This document shows, in pieces, positions 28,301-35,753 of a DNA stretch of 64,000 nt. The stretch comes from DATIYF01 sp035517775 (GTDB lineage Bacteria > Acidobacteriota > Terriglobia > Terriglobales > Acidobacteriaceae). The DNA lies in assembly GCA_035517775.1 (NCBI GenBank), contig DATIYF010000102.1:10948-74947 (forward strand), read 5' to 3'. The first letter of the stretch is position 1; each line of letters opens with the position of its first letter. The notes below the pieces were generated by a model. The model had not been told where the DNA came from, made no database searches, and saw only the letters and a program-made list of their open reading frames with translations. The position numbers were made by a program, and so were the translations under genes.

Positions 28301-28956
28301 GCCGTGCCCCGCAGCACCGGATGGTCCGGCGACAGCGCGCGCTGACGGTGCTCGAGTACCCGATCCATGTTGATCAGCGCCCGCATGTCATCTTCGCTCA
28401 ACATTTCGATCTTGTTGACTTCGTGCGAAGTCCGGAAGCCGTCGAAGAAATGAATGAAAGGAATGCGGGATTCGAGCGAAGCAGCGTGCGCGATCAGCGC
28501 GAAATCCATGGCTTCCTGCACCGAGTTCGAGCACAGCATGGCGTAACCCGTGGGCCGGCAAAGCATTACGTCAGAATGGTCGCCAAAGATAGAGAGCGCA
28601 TGGGTGGCCAGGGTGCGGGCTGAAACATGAAAAGCCGTCGGCGTGAGCTCGCCGGCAATCTTGTTCATGTTGGGAATCATCAGCAGCAGCCCCTGGGACG
28701 CCGTGAAAGTGGTCGCCAGCGACCCGGTTTGCAGCGCCCCGTGCACCGCTCCCGCCGCCCCGCCCTCGCTTTGCATCTCGACCACGTGCGGCACGGTGCC
28801 CCAGATGTTGGGGACGCCCTCCGAAGACCATTGATCGGCCCACTCGCCCATGGTCGAGGACGGAGTAATGGGATAAATGGCAATCACTTCATTGACGCGG
28901 TAGGCGACATTGGCCACGGCTTCGTTAGCGTCCATGGTCTTGAACTTGCGCTTCAT
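25318..28956 (-). CDS. nifJ: Pyruvate:ferredoxin (flavodoxin) oxidoreductase
   Basis: This is the full-length single-chain enzyme (1212 residues) that converts pyruvate and CoA to acetyl-CoA, CO2 and reduced ferredoxin. The N-terminal domain has VIAIYPITPSSTMGEWADQW. Two ferredoxin-type [4Fe-4S] motifs start at C696 (CIQCGKCAMVCP) and C752 (CTGCGICVDICP). The thiamine-diphosphate domain has SGACSGCGETPY, GDGWAYDIGYGG and VYSNTGGQ. It is an oxygen-sensitive enzyme of fermentative and anaerobic metabolism. Its promoter region carries the three-half-site Crp/Fnr element at 29057-29083. It forms an operon with the DHOD-like gene downstream. Confidence 0.96.
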   Translation of the reverse strand: MKRKFKTMDANEAVANVAYRVNEVIAIYPITPSSTMGEWADQWSSEGVPNIWGTVPHVVEMQSEGGAAGAVHGALQTGSLATTFTASQGLLLMIPNMNKIAGELTPTAFHVSARTLATHALSIFGDHSDVMLCRPTGYAMLCSNSVQEAMDFALIAHAASLESRIPFIHFFDGFRTSHEVNKIEMLSEDDMRALINMDRVLEHRQRALSPDHPVLRGTAQNPDVFFQIREACNPYYEACPARVQAVMDKLAERVGRSYHLFDYVGAGDAERVIIMMGSGAEAAEETVEYLNAGGEKVGLLKVRLYRPFSVQAFFQALPASVRKIAVLDRTKESGAIGEPLYLDVVNAIHEGLKHGCGQLKQAPLIVGGRYGLSSKEFTPAMVKAVFDNLSAAQAKEHFTIGIEDDVSHSSLKYDPEFSVEPESVVRAMFYGLGADGTVGANKNSIKIIGENTENYAQGYFVYDSKKSGAMTVSHLRFGPKPIRSSYLVSRANFVACHQWIFLERYDLLSTLVPGGVFLLNSPFGPNEVWEHLPREVQQQLLAKRAKFYVIDAYQVARDTGMGSRMNTIMQVCFFAISKVLPREEAIEAIRQSIRDTYGRKGEEIVKRNMLAVDETLSHLFEVKIPDAATSRITMPAPFAPEAPAFERNVLGEIYAGRGDALPVSAFSPDGTFPTGTAKWEKRNIALEIPAWDEKVCIQCGKCAMVCPHAVIRIKVYDSKNLDGAPKTFKSTEARDKEFHGLKFTIQVAPEDCTGCGICVDICPAKNKSETRLKAINMMPQPPLRAAESENWKFFLELPELDRRQIKVGAIRQQQIQEPLFEFSGACSGCGETPYLKLVSQLFGDRAVVANATGCSSIYGGNLPTTPWAKNKDGRGPAWSNSLFEDNAEFGLGFRVSIDKQTEYAQELVRRLAGSIGEEFATALVTAPQKDEAEIFEQRERVDLLKEKLKSLDSTEARQLSAVADMLVKKSVWIVGGDGWAYDIGYGGLDHVLASGRNVNILVLDTEVYSNTGGQASKSTPRAAVAKFAAGGKPAPKKDLGLMAMSYGNVYVASVAMGAKDEHTLRAFLEAEAYNGPSIIIAYSHCIAHGINMTTAMSDQKMAVDSGQWLLYRYHPERGAAGENPLMLDSRAPTRKVQDFMLMETRFKMLTKSRPEDAKRLWREAQHDADTRYRLYEYLAQRKPVAEGAKAERPAQPAASTAQDQPSLVGSKS

Positions 28957-29056
28957 GAAACCCCCCTGTACTCGGCGGCCATCCTGGCTCTTTCACCCCA
29001 TCGGCAGCGTACAGCTCCATAATGCCTACAGCCGCAGGGAATGTCGGGAATTCAAT

Positions 29057-29083
29057 TCACAGGGGTATGTGACGGGCGTCACA
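29057..29083. promoter_or_regulatory. Three-half-site Crp/Fnr element upstream of nifJ
   Basis: The sequence contains TCACA (29057-29061), six bases, TGTGAC, four bases, GTCACA (ending 29083). The right-hand pair is a perfect TGTGA-N6-TCACA palindrome (29068-29083), the CRP consensus. The nearest -10-like hexamer for nifJ on the minus strand is CATTAT at 29024-29019, which would place the palindrome centre near -63, close to a class I activator position. The same layout recurs at 33371 and 42122. The site is seen directly; the regulator and sense of regulation are inferred. Confidence 0.7.
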
Positions 29084-29122
29084 AGGCGTTTTCCGAAGTG
29101 GGAAAGCAGAATCCCGGCGGGA

Positions 29123-31879
29123 TCAGAGCTCGAGCACGGCCCGGACCGATTCCGAGAGGTCGCGCGGCTGGAAGACGAAGCCTAGTTTGCGGAGAATGGC
29201 CTGCATGGCGACGTTATCTTGCAGCATTTCACCGCGCACCCTTTGCAGTTTTTCTTCCCGCGCAACTTGCACCAGCCGGCGCAGCAGTTCCAACCCCAGG
29301 CCCTTGCCTTGGCAGCGGTCGCACACCAGGATCGCAACCTCAGCCTCGTTTTTTTCGTGCTGGCGGCTCAAGCGGCCGACGCCCAGAATTTCATGTTCCC
29401 CGGTTTGCGGATTTTCGCGGTCGGCCACCAACGCCATCTCCCGGTCATAGTCGCCAAAGCAGGTGCGGGCCAGGCGCTCATGCGCGGTGCGCGCGCCCAG
29501 GCTCAGGGAATAGAAATAACGCAAGTAAACCGTCCGGTCGGAAAGCTTGTGATGAAAATCCACCATCAGCGGTTCGTCTTCCGGGCGAATGGGGCGAATC
29601 ATGATCTGGCTGCTGTCGCGCAGGGTGAACGGCCATACATATTGCGTGGGGTATGGCCGGATGGCGGGCTTGGGCAGCTGCTCCGGCTTGAGTGAAGGGT
29701 CGAGCAAGACCACTCGCGCATCCAGGGCCAGGAGGCGATCGGGTGAGGCCAGCAAAGGGTTGATGTCAATTTCGGAAATCCACGGCTGCTCCACCACCAA
29801 CTGGCTGAAGCGCACCAGCAGGCTTTCCAGCGCGGCCAGATTTACCGGCTTTCTTCCGCGAACTCCCTTCAGCGCTTTGAAGATCTGGGTCTGCTCCATG
29901 AGGCGCTGCGCCAGGGTGGTATTCAGTGGCGGCAGGGCCAGCGCCCGGTCGCGATAGACCTCGACCAGCTGGCCACCGGAGCCGAACAAGACAACCGGGC
30001 CAAATTGCGGGTCCACGCTGGCGCCCAGAATCAATTCGTAGCCATCCATTTTGACCATGGGCTGCACGGTGACTCCGGAGAAGTGCTCGGGCCCGGCTTT
30101 TTCGGTGACCGATTTCTTGATCGCCTGGTAAGCGGAGCGCACCGCCGCTTCCTCGGCCAGATTCAGCTTCACGCCGCCAACATCGGTCTTGTGGGTGATG
30201 GTTTCGGAAAAGATCTTCAGCACCACGGGATAGCCGATGCGCGCGGCCCGTTTCACCGCGTCGTCTTCACTGCGCGCAATCTGCGTTTCAACCGTGGGCA
30301 CGCCATACACCGAGAGCAACTGCTTCGATTCGAACTCGTTCAGCAAAACCCGGCCCCGGTTACGGGCGTCCTGAATGATGGCTGTGGCCTGGCCGCGGGC
30401 CGCAAGGTTGAATTCCGGAGTGCTGGTCAGCACCGGGGTTTCGTACAGGGCGCGCAGGTTGTACTGGTAGCGCCACATATAGGTGAAGGCGCGGGCGGCG
30501 GTGTCGGGATAGGGAAAGGTGGGAATGCCGGCGGCATTCAAAGCTGCTTCGCCGGCGGCGATGCTCGTGCCTCCCATCCAGCTGGCCAGCAGCGGCTTGC
30601 CCAAACCTTTGGCATACGGCTTCAGGCCTTCTGCGACCGCGGTCGGATCGGTCATGCCCTGCGGTGTCAGCACCACCAGCAGCCCATCGCTGTTAGGATC
30701 TTTGGCGGCAATTTCAATCGCGCTTGCATAGCGTTGCGGATCCGCATCCCCCAAAATGTCAATCGGATTGTTGTGGCTCCAATGTGGCGGCAGAATGCCG
30801 TTGAGCGCTTCCACCGTCTGCTCCGAAAGGCTTGCCAGCGCTCCTCCATTGGCCACCAGCGAATCCGTAGCCAGCACGCCGGGACCGCCGGCATTGGTCA
30901 GAATGGTGAGCCGCGGCCCTTTTGGCCGCGGCTGTTTTCCCAGAACCTCCGCCGTGTAAAACAGATCGGCGATGCTGTGTACGCGCAGCACGCCCGAGCG
31001 GCGAAAGGCCGCATCCAGCACTTCATCGCTGCCCGTCAGCGCCCCGGTATGGGAGGCCGCGGCGCGCGAAGCAGCTTCCGAGCGGCCCGCTTTGATTACG
31101 ATAATGGGCTTGCTCAACGCCACTTCGCGCGCGGCAGAAAGAAAAGAGCGTGCGTCGCCCACCGATTCCATGTAAAGCAGAATGCTCTTGGTGTGCGGGT
31201 CATCGCCGAAGTAATAGATCAAATCGCCCCAGCCAACATCCAGCATCGAGCCGGTAGAAACAACTGCGCTGAAGCCGACCTGCTCACGCGCGCTCCAGTC
31301 GAGCACGGCGGTGATGAGGGCGCCGCTTTGCCCCAAAAAAGCGACATTACCCGGCCGCGCCAAATCTTTCGCGAAGGTGGCGTTCAAGCCGACCACGGGA
31401 TTCATCACGCCCAGGCAGTTGGGGCCGATCAGGCGCATGGAGCCGCGGCGCAATTGCTCCTGCACCTGTTTTTCCAGTGCCGCGCCCTGCTCGCCATGCT
31501 CCTTGAATCCAGCAGAAATCACCACCGCCGATCTCACCCCGGCCTCCATGCACTCACCAATCAAGCCGGGCACGGTCGCCGCCGGCGTGCACACCACCGC
31601 CAGATCCACCTTCTTTGGAATCGCGCTGATGCTCTTGTACGCCTTGACCCCCAGAATCTCGGAGTGCTTGGGGTTGACGGCATACACCGTGGCCTGGAGT
31701 GGGCTATGCGCCAGGTTCAGCAGTACCGTACGGCCGACGGTACCTTCGCGGTCGGTGGCCCCGATCACAGCCACCGAGCGGGGGCTGAATAGCGAGTCCA
31801 GGCTGCTGCGAGAGCCGGCGCCGGGCAGCGCCGAATCTTGTGGCGGCAGGGGTACGGCCTCCGGCTTAGCTAAAGACAT
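29123..31879 (-). CDS. ADP-forming acyl-CoA synthetase fused to a GNAT acetyltransferase
   Basis: This 918-residue protein contains, in order: a CoA-binding domain (SVAVIGATDREGTVG), succinyl-CoA-ligase-like domains, an ATP-grasp domain (about 500-720, GYPVVLKIFSETITHKTDVG) and a C-terminal GNAT domain (about 740-918, VAILVCDRCQGKGLGLELL). The layout matches protein acetyltransferase Pat/YfiQ. However, the catalytic phospho-histidine of active ADP-forming synthetases is present here (H277 in AASHTGALTGSDE), whereas in Pat it is lost. It could therefore make acetate plus ATP from acetyl-CoA and also acetylate proteins. Next to nifJ, it would complete pyruvate to acetate with ATP gain. Confidence 0.9.
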   Translation of the reverse strand: MSLAKPEAVPLPPQDSALPGAGSRSSLDSLFSPRSVAVIGATDREGTVGRTVLLNLAHSPLQATVYAVNPKHSEILGVKAYKSISAIPKKVDLAVVCTPAATVPGLIGECMEAGVRSAVVISAGFKEHGEQGAALEKQVQEQLRRGSMRLIGPNCLGVMNPVVGLNATFAKDLARPGNVAFLGQSGALITAVLDWSAREQVGFSAVVSTGSMLDVGWGDLIYYFGDDPHTKSILLYMESVGDARSFLSAAREVALSKPIIVIKAGRSEAASRAAASHTGALTGSDEVLDAAFRRSGVLRVHSIADLFYTAEVLGKQPRPKGPRLTILTNAGGPGVLATDSLVANGGALASLSEQTVEALNGILPPHWSHNNPIDILGDADPQRYASAIEIAAKDPNSDGLLVVLTPQGMTDPTAVAEGLKPYAKGLGKPLLASWMGGTSIAAGEAALNAAGIPTFPYPDTAARAFTYMWRYQYNLRALYETPVLTSTPEFNLAARGQATAIIQDARNRGRVLLNEFESKQLLSVYGVPTVETQIARSEDDAVKRAARIGYPVVLKIFSETITHKTDVGGVKLNLAEEAAVRSAYQAIKKSVTEKAGPEHFSGVTVQPMVKMDGYELILGASVDPQFGPVVLFGSGGQLVEVYRDRALALPPLNTTLAQRLMEQTQIFKALKGVRGRKPVNLAALESLLVRFSQLVVEQPWISEIDINPLLASPDRLLALDARVVLLDPSLKPEQLPKPAIRPYPTQYVWPFTLRDSSQIMIRPIRPEDEPLMVDFHHKLSDRTVYLRYFYSLSLGARTAHERLARTCFGDYDREMALVADRENPQTGEHEILGVGRLSRQHEKNEAEVAILVCDRCQGKGLGLELLRRLVQVAREEKLQRVRGEMLQDNVAMQAILRKLGFVFQPRDLSESVRAVLEL

Positions 31880-31907
31880 TCCTCTTCCCCTCGGGCCTCG
31901 CCGATTC

Positions 31908-32363
31908 TTATGCTACCGGCTGACCCTTACCCACTTCGACCCGCAATTGAAAGATCGGCGGGCTCGCCAGCGCGCGTGAGACCAGGCACAGCGACTCGGC
32001 TTTTTCCAGCACGGTCGTGGCCTGCTCCCGCGCGTCTTCGTTCGGAACCCTCACGCGCGCGCAGAGGCTGATGCCCCCGAACTTATATCCTGAATCGGCT
32101 TTTTCCGTCGTACCTTCAGCCTCCACTTCCAGATCCAGGTACTCCAGCTTGGCATACGCGGCCAGCCGATGGAAGGTGGTAGTAAAGCAACTGGCCAGGG
32201 CGCTGAGCAGCAGGTCCTCGGGCGTCCATCTCCCCTCCAGGCCGCCGAACTCGGCTGGGGCGGTAAAGTGAATTGCGGTAGGCGCGGAACTGGATTGCGT
32301 CAGCCCGGTCTGGCCTGACGTCCACCATGCCAGGGCGCGGTGATGGTATTGTTCGCCCATCAT
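31908..32363 (-). CDS. OsmC-family hydroperoxide-detoxifying protein
   Basis: This 151-residue OsmC/Ohr-fold protein has both redox cysteines: LLSALASCFTTTFHRLA and KAESLCLVSRAL. The family reduces organic hydroperoxides in the cytoplasm with thiol donors. The start at 32363 is chosen for GAGGAG about nine bases upstream. An unused in-frame extension upstream has no family similarity. It lies between the acyl-CoA synthetase and TonB genes on the same strand. Confidence 0.88.
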   Translation of the reverse strand: MMGEQYHHRALAWWTSGQTGLTQSSSAPTAIHFTAPAEFGGLEGRWTPEDLLLSALASCFTTTFHRLAAYAKLEYLDLEVEAEGTTEKADSGYKFGGISLCARVRVPNEDAREQATTVLEKAESLCLVSRALASPPIFQLRVEVGKGQPVA

Positions 32364-32419
32364 AGTCAAAAGCTCCTCGTTTATTTTGAAATTTGAAACA
32401 ACTATCCCCGGACTAATCC

Positions 32420-33262
32420 TCACGACAAGGTAAAGGTCACAATGATTTCCGTTTCCACTTCCACCGGCTGCCCGTTGAGCAGATATGGCCGATAACGCCA
32501 TTGCTTGACCGCCTCAATGGCCGCCGGCACCAGCATGGGATGGCCCCGCACCACCTGCAAATTCTCGATCGCTCCTTCTTTGGAAATGATGGCCGAGAGC
32601 AGCACCTGGCCCTGAATGCGCGCCTGGCGGGCCAGTGTCGGGTAAATGGGCTCAATCTTGTGGACCAGGAGCCCGGCGGTCACGCCCTGCGAGATGCGGA
32701 TACGCTGCGGCGTGGGCTTAACCAGCTTGGGCACGTTCAGATGGGAGGTCGAGCTGATGATTCCGCCAATCACTCCCCCCAACTGTCCACCCGGCACTCC
32801 GCCCGGAACTCCTCCGACCACGCCCTCACCTGTGGTCAACGGGGGCGGCGCCGCTTCTTCCTTGATCATCTGCACCTTCGAAGGGATTCGCGCCGGCGTT
32901 CTCAATTCCCCATTCATGATGTCGCTCTGCATCTGGCGCACGATCTTCACCGGGGCCGCGGCTGGCGGCGGAGGCGGCGGCGGTGGTGGCGGCGCCACCA
33001 GAAAAGTCAGCAATTGCTGCCGCGGCAGTTCCGAGGTAAACATCAGAGGAACGATCAGGGCAACTGCCACCAGCACTGCCTGAAAAGAGAACGAAACTGC
33101 AGTCGAGAAGCTCCGGCGGCGGCGCTGCATGCCGCCCCCTTCCAGCAAACAGTCTGAAAACAATGGCTTCCATTCCATTGCCGGCTTGTGCACCAGGGCC
33201 GGCTGCCTGGCAGTCTCCGCCTGCCCCACTTCGGATTCTGGTGATTGAATTGCCGCGCCCAT
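32420..33262 (-). CDS. tonB: Energy transducer TonB
   Basis: The 280-residue protein has a cytoplasmic N-terminal stretch of about 50 residues and one membrane helix (VLVAVALIVPLMF). A Pro-rich periplasmic linker with ten consecutive Pro follows, then a C-terminal TonB domain (VHKIEPIYPTLARQARIQG, VVRGHPMLVPAAIEAVKQWR, YLLNGQPVEVETEI). It links proton-motive force to TonB-dependent receptors such as the one at 9268. A good ribosome binding site (AAGGAGG) precedes the ATG. It is divergent from the Crp/Fnr gene, with the three-half-site element between them. Confidence 0.9.
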   Translation of the reverse strand: MGAAIQSPESEVGQAETARQPALVHKPAMEWKPLFSDCLLEGGGMQRRRRSFSTAVSFSFQAVLVAVALIVPLMFTSELPRQQLLTFLVAPPPPPPPPPPAAAPVKIVRQMQSDIMNGELRTPARIPSKVQMIKEEAAPPPLTTGEGVVGGVPGGVPGGQLGGVIGGIISSTSHLNVPKLVKPTPQRIRISQGVTAGLLVHKIEPIYPTLARQARIQGQVLLSAIISKEGAIENLQVVRGHPMLVPAAIEAVKQWRYRPYLLNGQPVEVETEIIVTFTLS

Positions 33263-33370
33263 AAGAGCCTCCTTGTCATCCCCTGGCTGCCTGCTCCCTC
33301 ATCCGGCAGCTCCGTGCTTCTCCTTAGCTTGCATTTTCTGCGTCGCCGGGCCGGGCTACGGTGCCGCGCG

Positions 33371-33416
33371 TCACGGCTTTTCGTGATACTGATCACACCG
33401 CAGAAAGTGCTACAAT
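33371..33416. promoter_or_regulatory. Three-half-site Crp/Fnr element and promoter of the Crp/Fnr gene
   Basis: TCACG (33371-33375), six bases, CGTGAT, four bases, ATCACA (ending 33397) repeats the layout seen upstream of nifJ. A good -10 hexamer, TACAAT, lies at 33411-33416. With a 17-base spacer the -35 position (about 33388-33393) falls inside the right-hand palindrome, so a protein bound there would block or closely contact polymerase. This suggests autoregulation, probably negative. The site may also serve the divergent tonB gene. Confidence 0.65.
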
Positions 33417-33447
33417 TCCGCAGGTGGAATAGCAAAGGGGGGCCGTG

Positions 33448-34161
33448 ATGCGCGCTCCTTACGGTCTCAATATCATTGATAACTGCCTGACCTGCCCGGT
33501 GCGGGAAGAACATCTTTTTTGCAATCTGCACCTGCCGGCGCTGCAGAAATTAAACGAAATCAAATCCACGGCGGTCTATCCCAAGTCCGCCATGCTGTTC
33601 ATTGAGGGACAGTTGCCGCGCGGGGTTTTTGTGCTGTGCGCGGGCAAAGTCAAGCTCTCCACGTCTTCCCGCGAAGGTAAGACCATCATTACCAAGATTT
33701 CCGAGCCCGGAGATGTGCTGGGGCTGAACGCCACCATCTCTAACCGGCCTTATGAAGTCACTGCTGAAATGATCGAGCCGGGGCAGGCCAACTTCATCGC
33801 CCGTGACGCTCTTTTGCACTTCCTGCGCGAGCATGGCGACGTCGCCGTGCGAGTGGCGGAACTGCTCAGCCGCAACTACTACACCGCTTACGAGGAAATT
33901 CGCACCCTGGGCCTGGCGACCTCACCCTCCGAAAAATTCGCCAAGCTGCTGCTCAGCTGGTCGTCGGAGACTAAAACAGGCGACGGGTCGCACGTGAAAT
34001 TGACTCTTACCCACGAAGAGATCGCGGAAATGATTGGCACGTCGCGCGAAACTGTCAGCCGGCTTTTTTCCGAATTCAAGAAGAAGCAGTTCCTGCAGTT
34101 GAAGGGTTCCACCCTGGTCATCCGCAACAAGGCCGCGCTGGAAAGAATGCTGAACTCCTGA
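33448..34161 (+). CDS. Crp/Fnr-family transcriptional regulator
   Basis: This 237-residue protein has an N-terminal cysteine motif C13-x2-C16-x8-C25, with C64 as the only other Cys. A cyclic-nucleotide-binding-type beta roll and a C-terminal helix-turn-helix (LTHEEIAEMIGTSRETVSRLF) follow. The recognition helix keeps R200, E201 and R205, the CRP residues that read TGTGA. The cysteines could hold an Fe-S cluster or act as thiol sensors, though the spacing differs from E. coli FNR. The ATG at 33448 is preferred over the GTG at 33445 because of spacing to the GGGGGG ribosome binding site. It probably controls the nearby anaerobic and cytochrome genes. Confidence 0.9.
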   Translation: MRAPYGLNIIDNCLTCPVREEHLFCNLHLPALQKLNEIKSTAVYPKSAMLFIEGQLPRGVFVLCAGKVKLSTSSREGKTIITKISEPGDVLGLNATISNRPYEVTAEMIEPGQANFIARDALLHFLREHGDVAVRVAELLSRNYYTAYEEIRTLGLATSPSEKFAKLLLSWSSETKTGDGSHVKLTLTHEEIAEMIGTSRETVSRLFSEFKKKQFLQLKGSTLVIRNKAALERMLNS

Positions 34162-34226
34162 GCCTGCCGGCTTCGTGTGCGGCGCGCCCAGAACCCTCTT
34201 GAGCTCCTGCCTGAATTTGCCGCGGC

Positions 34227-35753
34227 CTATGGGCTCGCCCCACCGCTGTGGCAGTCGCTGCAATTCACCTGCGTCAGGTCGCCGATATCCACCGGATGCT
34301 GGAAGGTGCGCGGCTCGGTGGTCATTAAGGCCACTTTGCCTTCTTCCTGGTTCAGCACCGTGTGGCAGGTGTCGCAGCCTTTGGGAACGACCTTGCCTTC
34401 GGCGCTTACGTGCTGGCCGTCATGGCAGCGGAAACATCCCACGAAGTAGTAGTGCCCCAGATTGTTGGGATGCGTCTGCCAGTTGACCTTCATCTCGGGA
34501 AAGGTTGTGCGTTGAAAGATGGCTTGCACTTCCTTGATGGAATCGTCGATTTCCAGTTGCTTGCTCTTGGCCAGCGCGGGGTACTTGCTCTCGTAGAAGT
34601 CTTCCAGCGATTTCGCGATCCCCTGTAAGGCCTCCGGGGTCGTTGCGTACTTCCCAGTCAGGGCAGCGACCGCCTGCTGCTTCAGGTAAGGCAGCGAGGC
34701 GTCCAGGCGGTGGGCCGCCAGGGAATCGTCCACCGCACGGTCCGGGGCGGTGTAGATGTGAGTAGGCCGGTTGTGGCAGTCCACGCAATCCATGCGCCGC
34801 TTGGGCGCCGCCGCAATCTGCTCCTTTGTCATTTTAGCGTCTTTGGAGTAGTACTCGGTCACCCGGCCCTGCCGGTCCTCCACCCGCACGTAGGGGATGA
34901 CCTGGCGCTCCTCGTCCGCGGCCACGTAGGTGATCTTATTGGCGATGTTCATGTGCCAGTGAATGCCTTCGGGCGCGCCGGTGGCGGGATTGCCACCCCC
35001 GGTCTTGATCAGCAGCGTTATCTCCCGAGGCGTGTTGTTCTCGTCGCTGGCGTAGTGGGTAAATACTTTGAGTTGCGCCCCGTAGAATTTTTCCGGCCAG
35101 TGGCAGGCCTCGCAGGTTTCCTGCGCGGGGCGCAGATCGTGCACCGGGGTGGGAATCGGACGGGGGTAGGTGTCGAAAATCGTGTTCACCACCTGCCGCG
35201 CGCCCGAGAGTTTCGATTTCACGTACCAGGTGGCCCCCGCCCCCACATGGCACTCCACGCAGGCCACGCGCGCGTGCGGCGAGTAGCTGTAGGCGGTGAA
35301 TTCCGGATGCATTACCGTGTGGCAGGTCTGGCCGCAGAAGCGCACCGAATCGGTGAATTCGTAGGCCTTGTAGCTGCCGGCGGCGCTCAGCATGAAGAAC
35401 GCCAGCAGGAAGCTGCCGAAAAAAATCACGCCGCTGCGCTGCCCGGGATCGTTGAGGTCAATCCGTGGGTAGCGTGGAGCTTCCTCGGCCCCAGACGCCA
35501 GTTTGCGGCGGCGGTCCCAGACCACCCCCACGGCGATCAGCAGAAGACTGAAGATCAGAAAGCCGGGCGCCACCATGTAGGCCAGAATGCCGATGTAGGG
35601 GCTGGCTTTGGTGGAGATGAAATCCACCAGAGAGAAGAAAAATATGTTCGCCAGGCTCACCAGCGCCAGCGCGACGCCCGCCAGGCTGATGGGGTTTTGC
35701 AGGAGGCGCCGCAGGCGCCGCCCCGCGGGAGCAGAGGGTGATTCAGTACTCAT
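34227..35753 (-). CDS. NapC/NirT-type membrane multiheme cytochrome c (7 heme motifs)
   Basis: This 508-residue protein has three N-terminal membrane helices (residues about 25-130) followed by a periplasmic cytochrome domain. The heme motifs in order are CGQTCH (an unusual C-x3-CH), then CVECH, CEACH, CVDCH, CFRCH, CDTCH and CSDCH. The NapC/NirT-type start (FCGQTCHTVMHPEF) is characteristic of quinol-oxidising cytochromes that pass electrons to periplasmic partners. It overlaps the upstream 11-heme gene by ATGA, so the two are translationally coupled. The role is inferred as moving electrons from menaquinol toward the periplasmic/outer-membrane cytochromes. Confidence 0.88.
   Translation of the reverse strand: MSTESPSAPAGRRLRRLLQNPISLAGVALALVSLANIFFFSLVDFISTKASPYIGILAYMVAPGFLIFSLLLIAVGVVWDRRRKLASGAEEAPRYPRIDLNDPGQRSGVIFFGSFLLAFFMLSAAGSYKAYEFTDSVRFCGQTCHTVMHPEFTAYSYSPHARVACVECHVGAGATWYVKSKLSGARQVVNTIFDTYPRPIPTPVHDLRPAQETCEACHWPEKFYGAQLKVFTHYASDENNTPREITLLIKTGGGNPATGAPEGIHWHMNIANKITYVAADEERQVIPYVRVEDRQGRVTEYYSKDAKMTKEQIAAAPKRRMDCVDCHNRPTHIYTAPDRAVDDSLAAHRLDASLPYLKQQAVAALTGKYATTPEALQGIAKSLEDFYESKYPALAKSKQLEIDDSIKEVQAIFQRTTFPEMKVNWQTHPNNLGHYYFVGCFRCHDGQHVSAEGKVVPKGCDTCHTVLNQEEGKVALMTTEPRTFQHPVDIGDLTQVNCSDCHSGGASP

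Noticed and set aside
30005..31792. 595-codon open frame on the plus strand
   Set aside because: Antisense to the acyl-CoA synthetase/acetyltransferase gene; shadow-frame composition.
32960..33000. GGC/GGT-rich run as a structural repeat
   Set aside because: It encodes the poly-proline linker of TonB on the minus strand and needs no other explanation.
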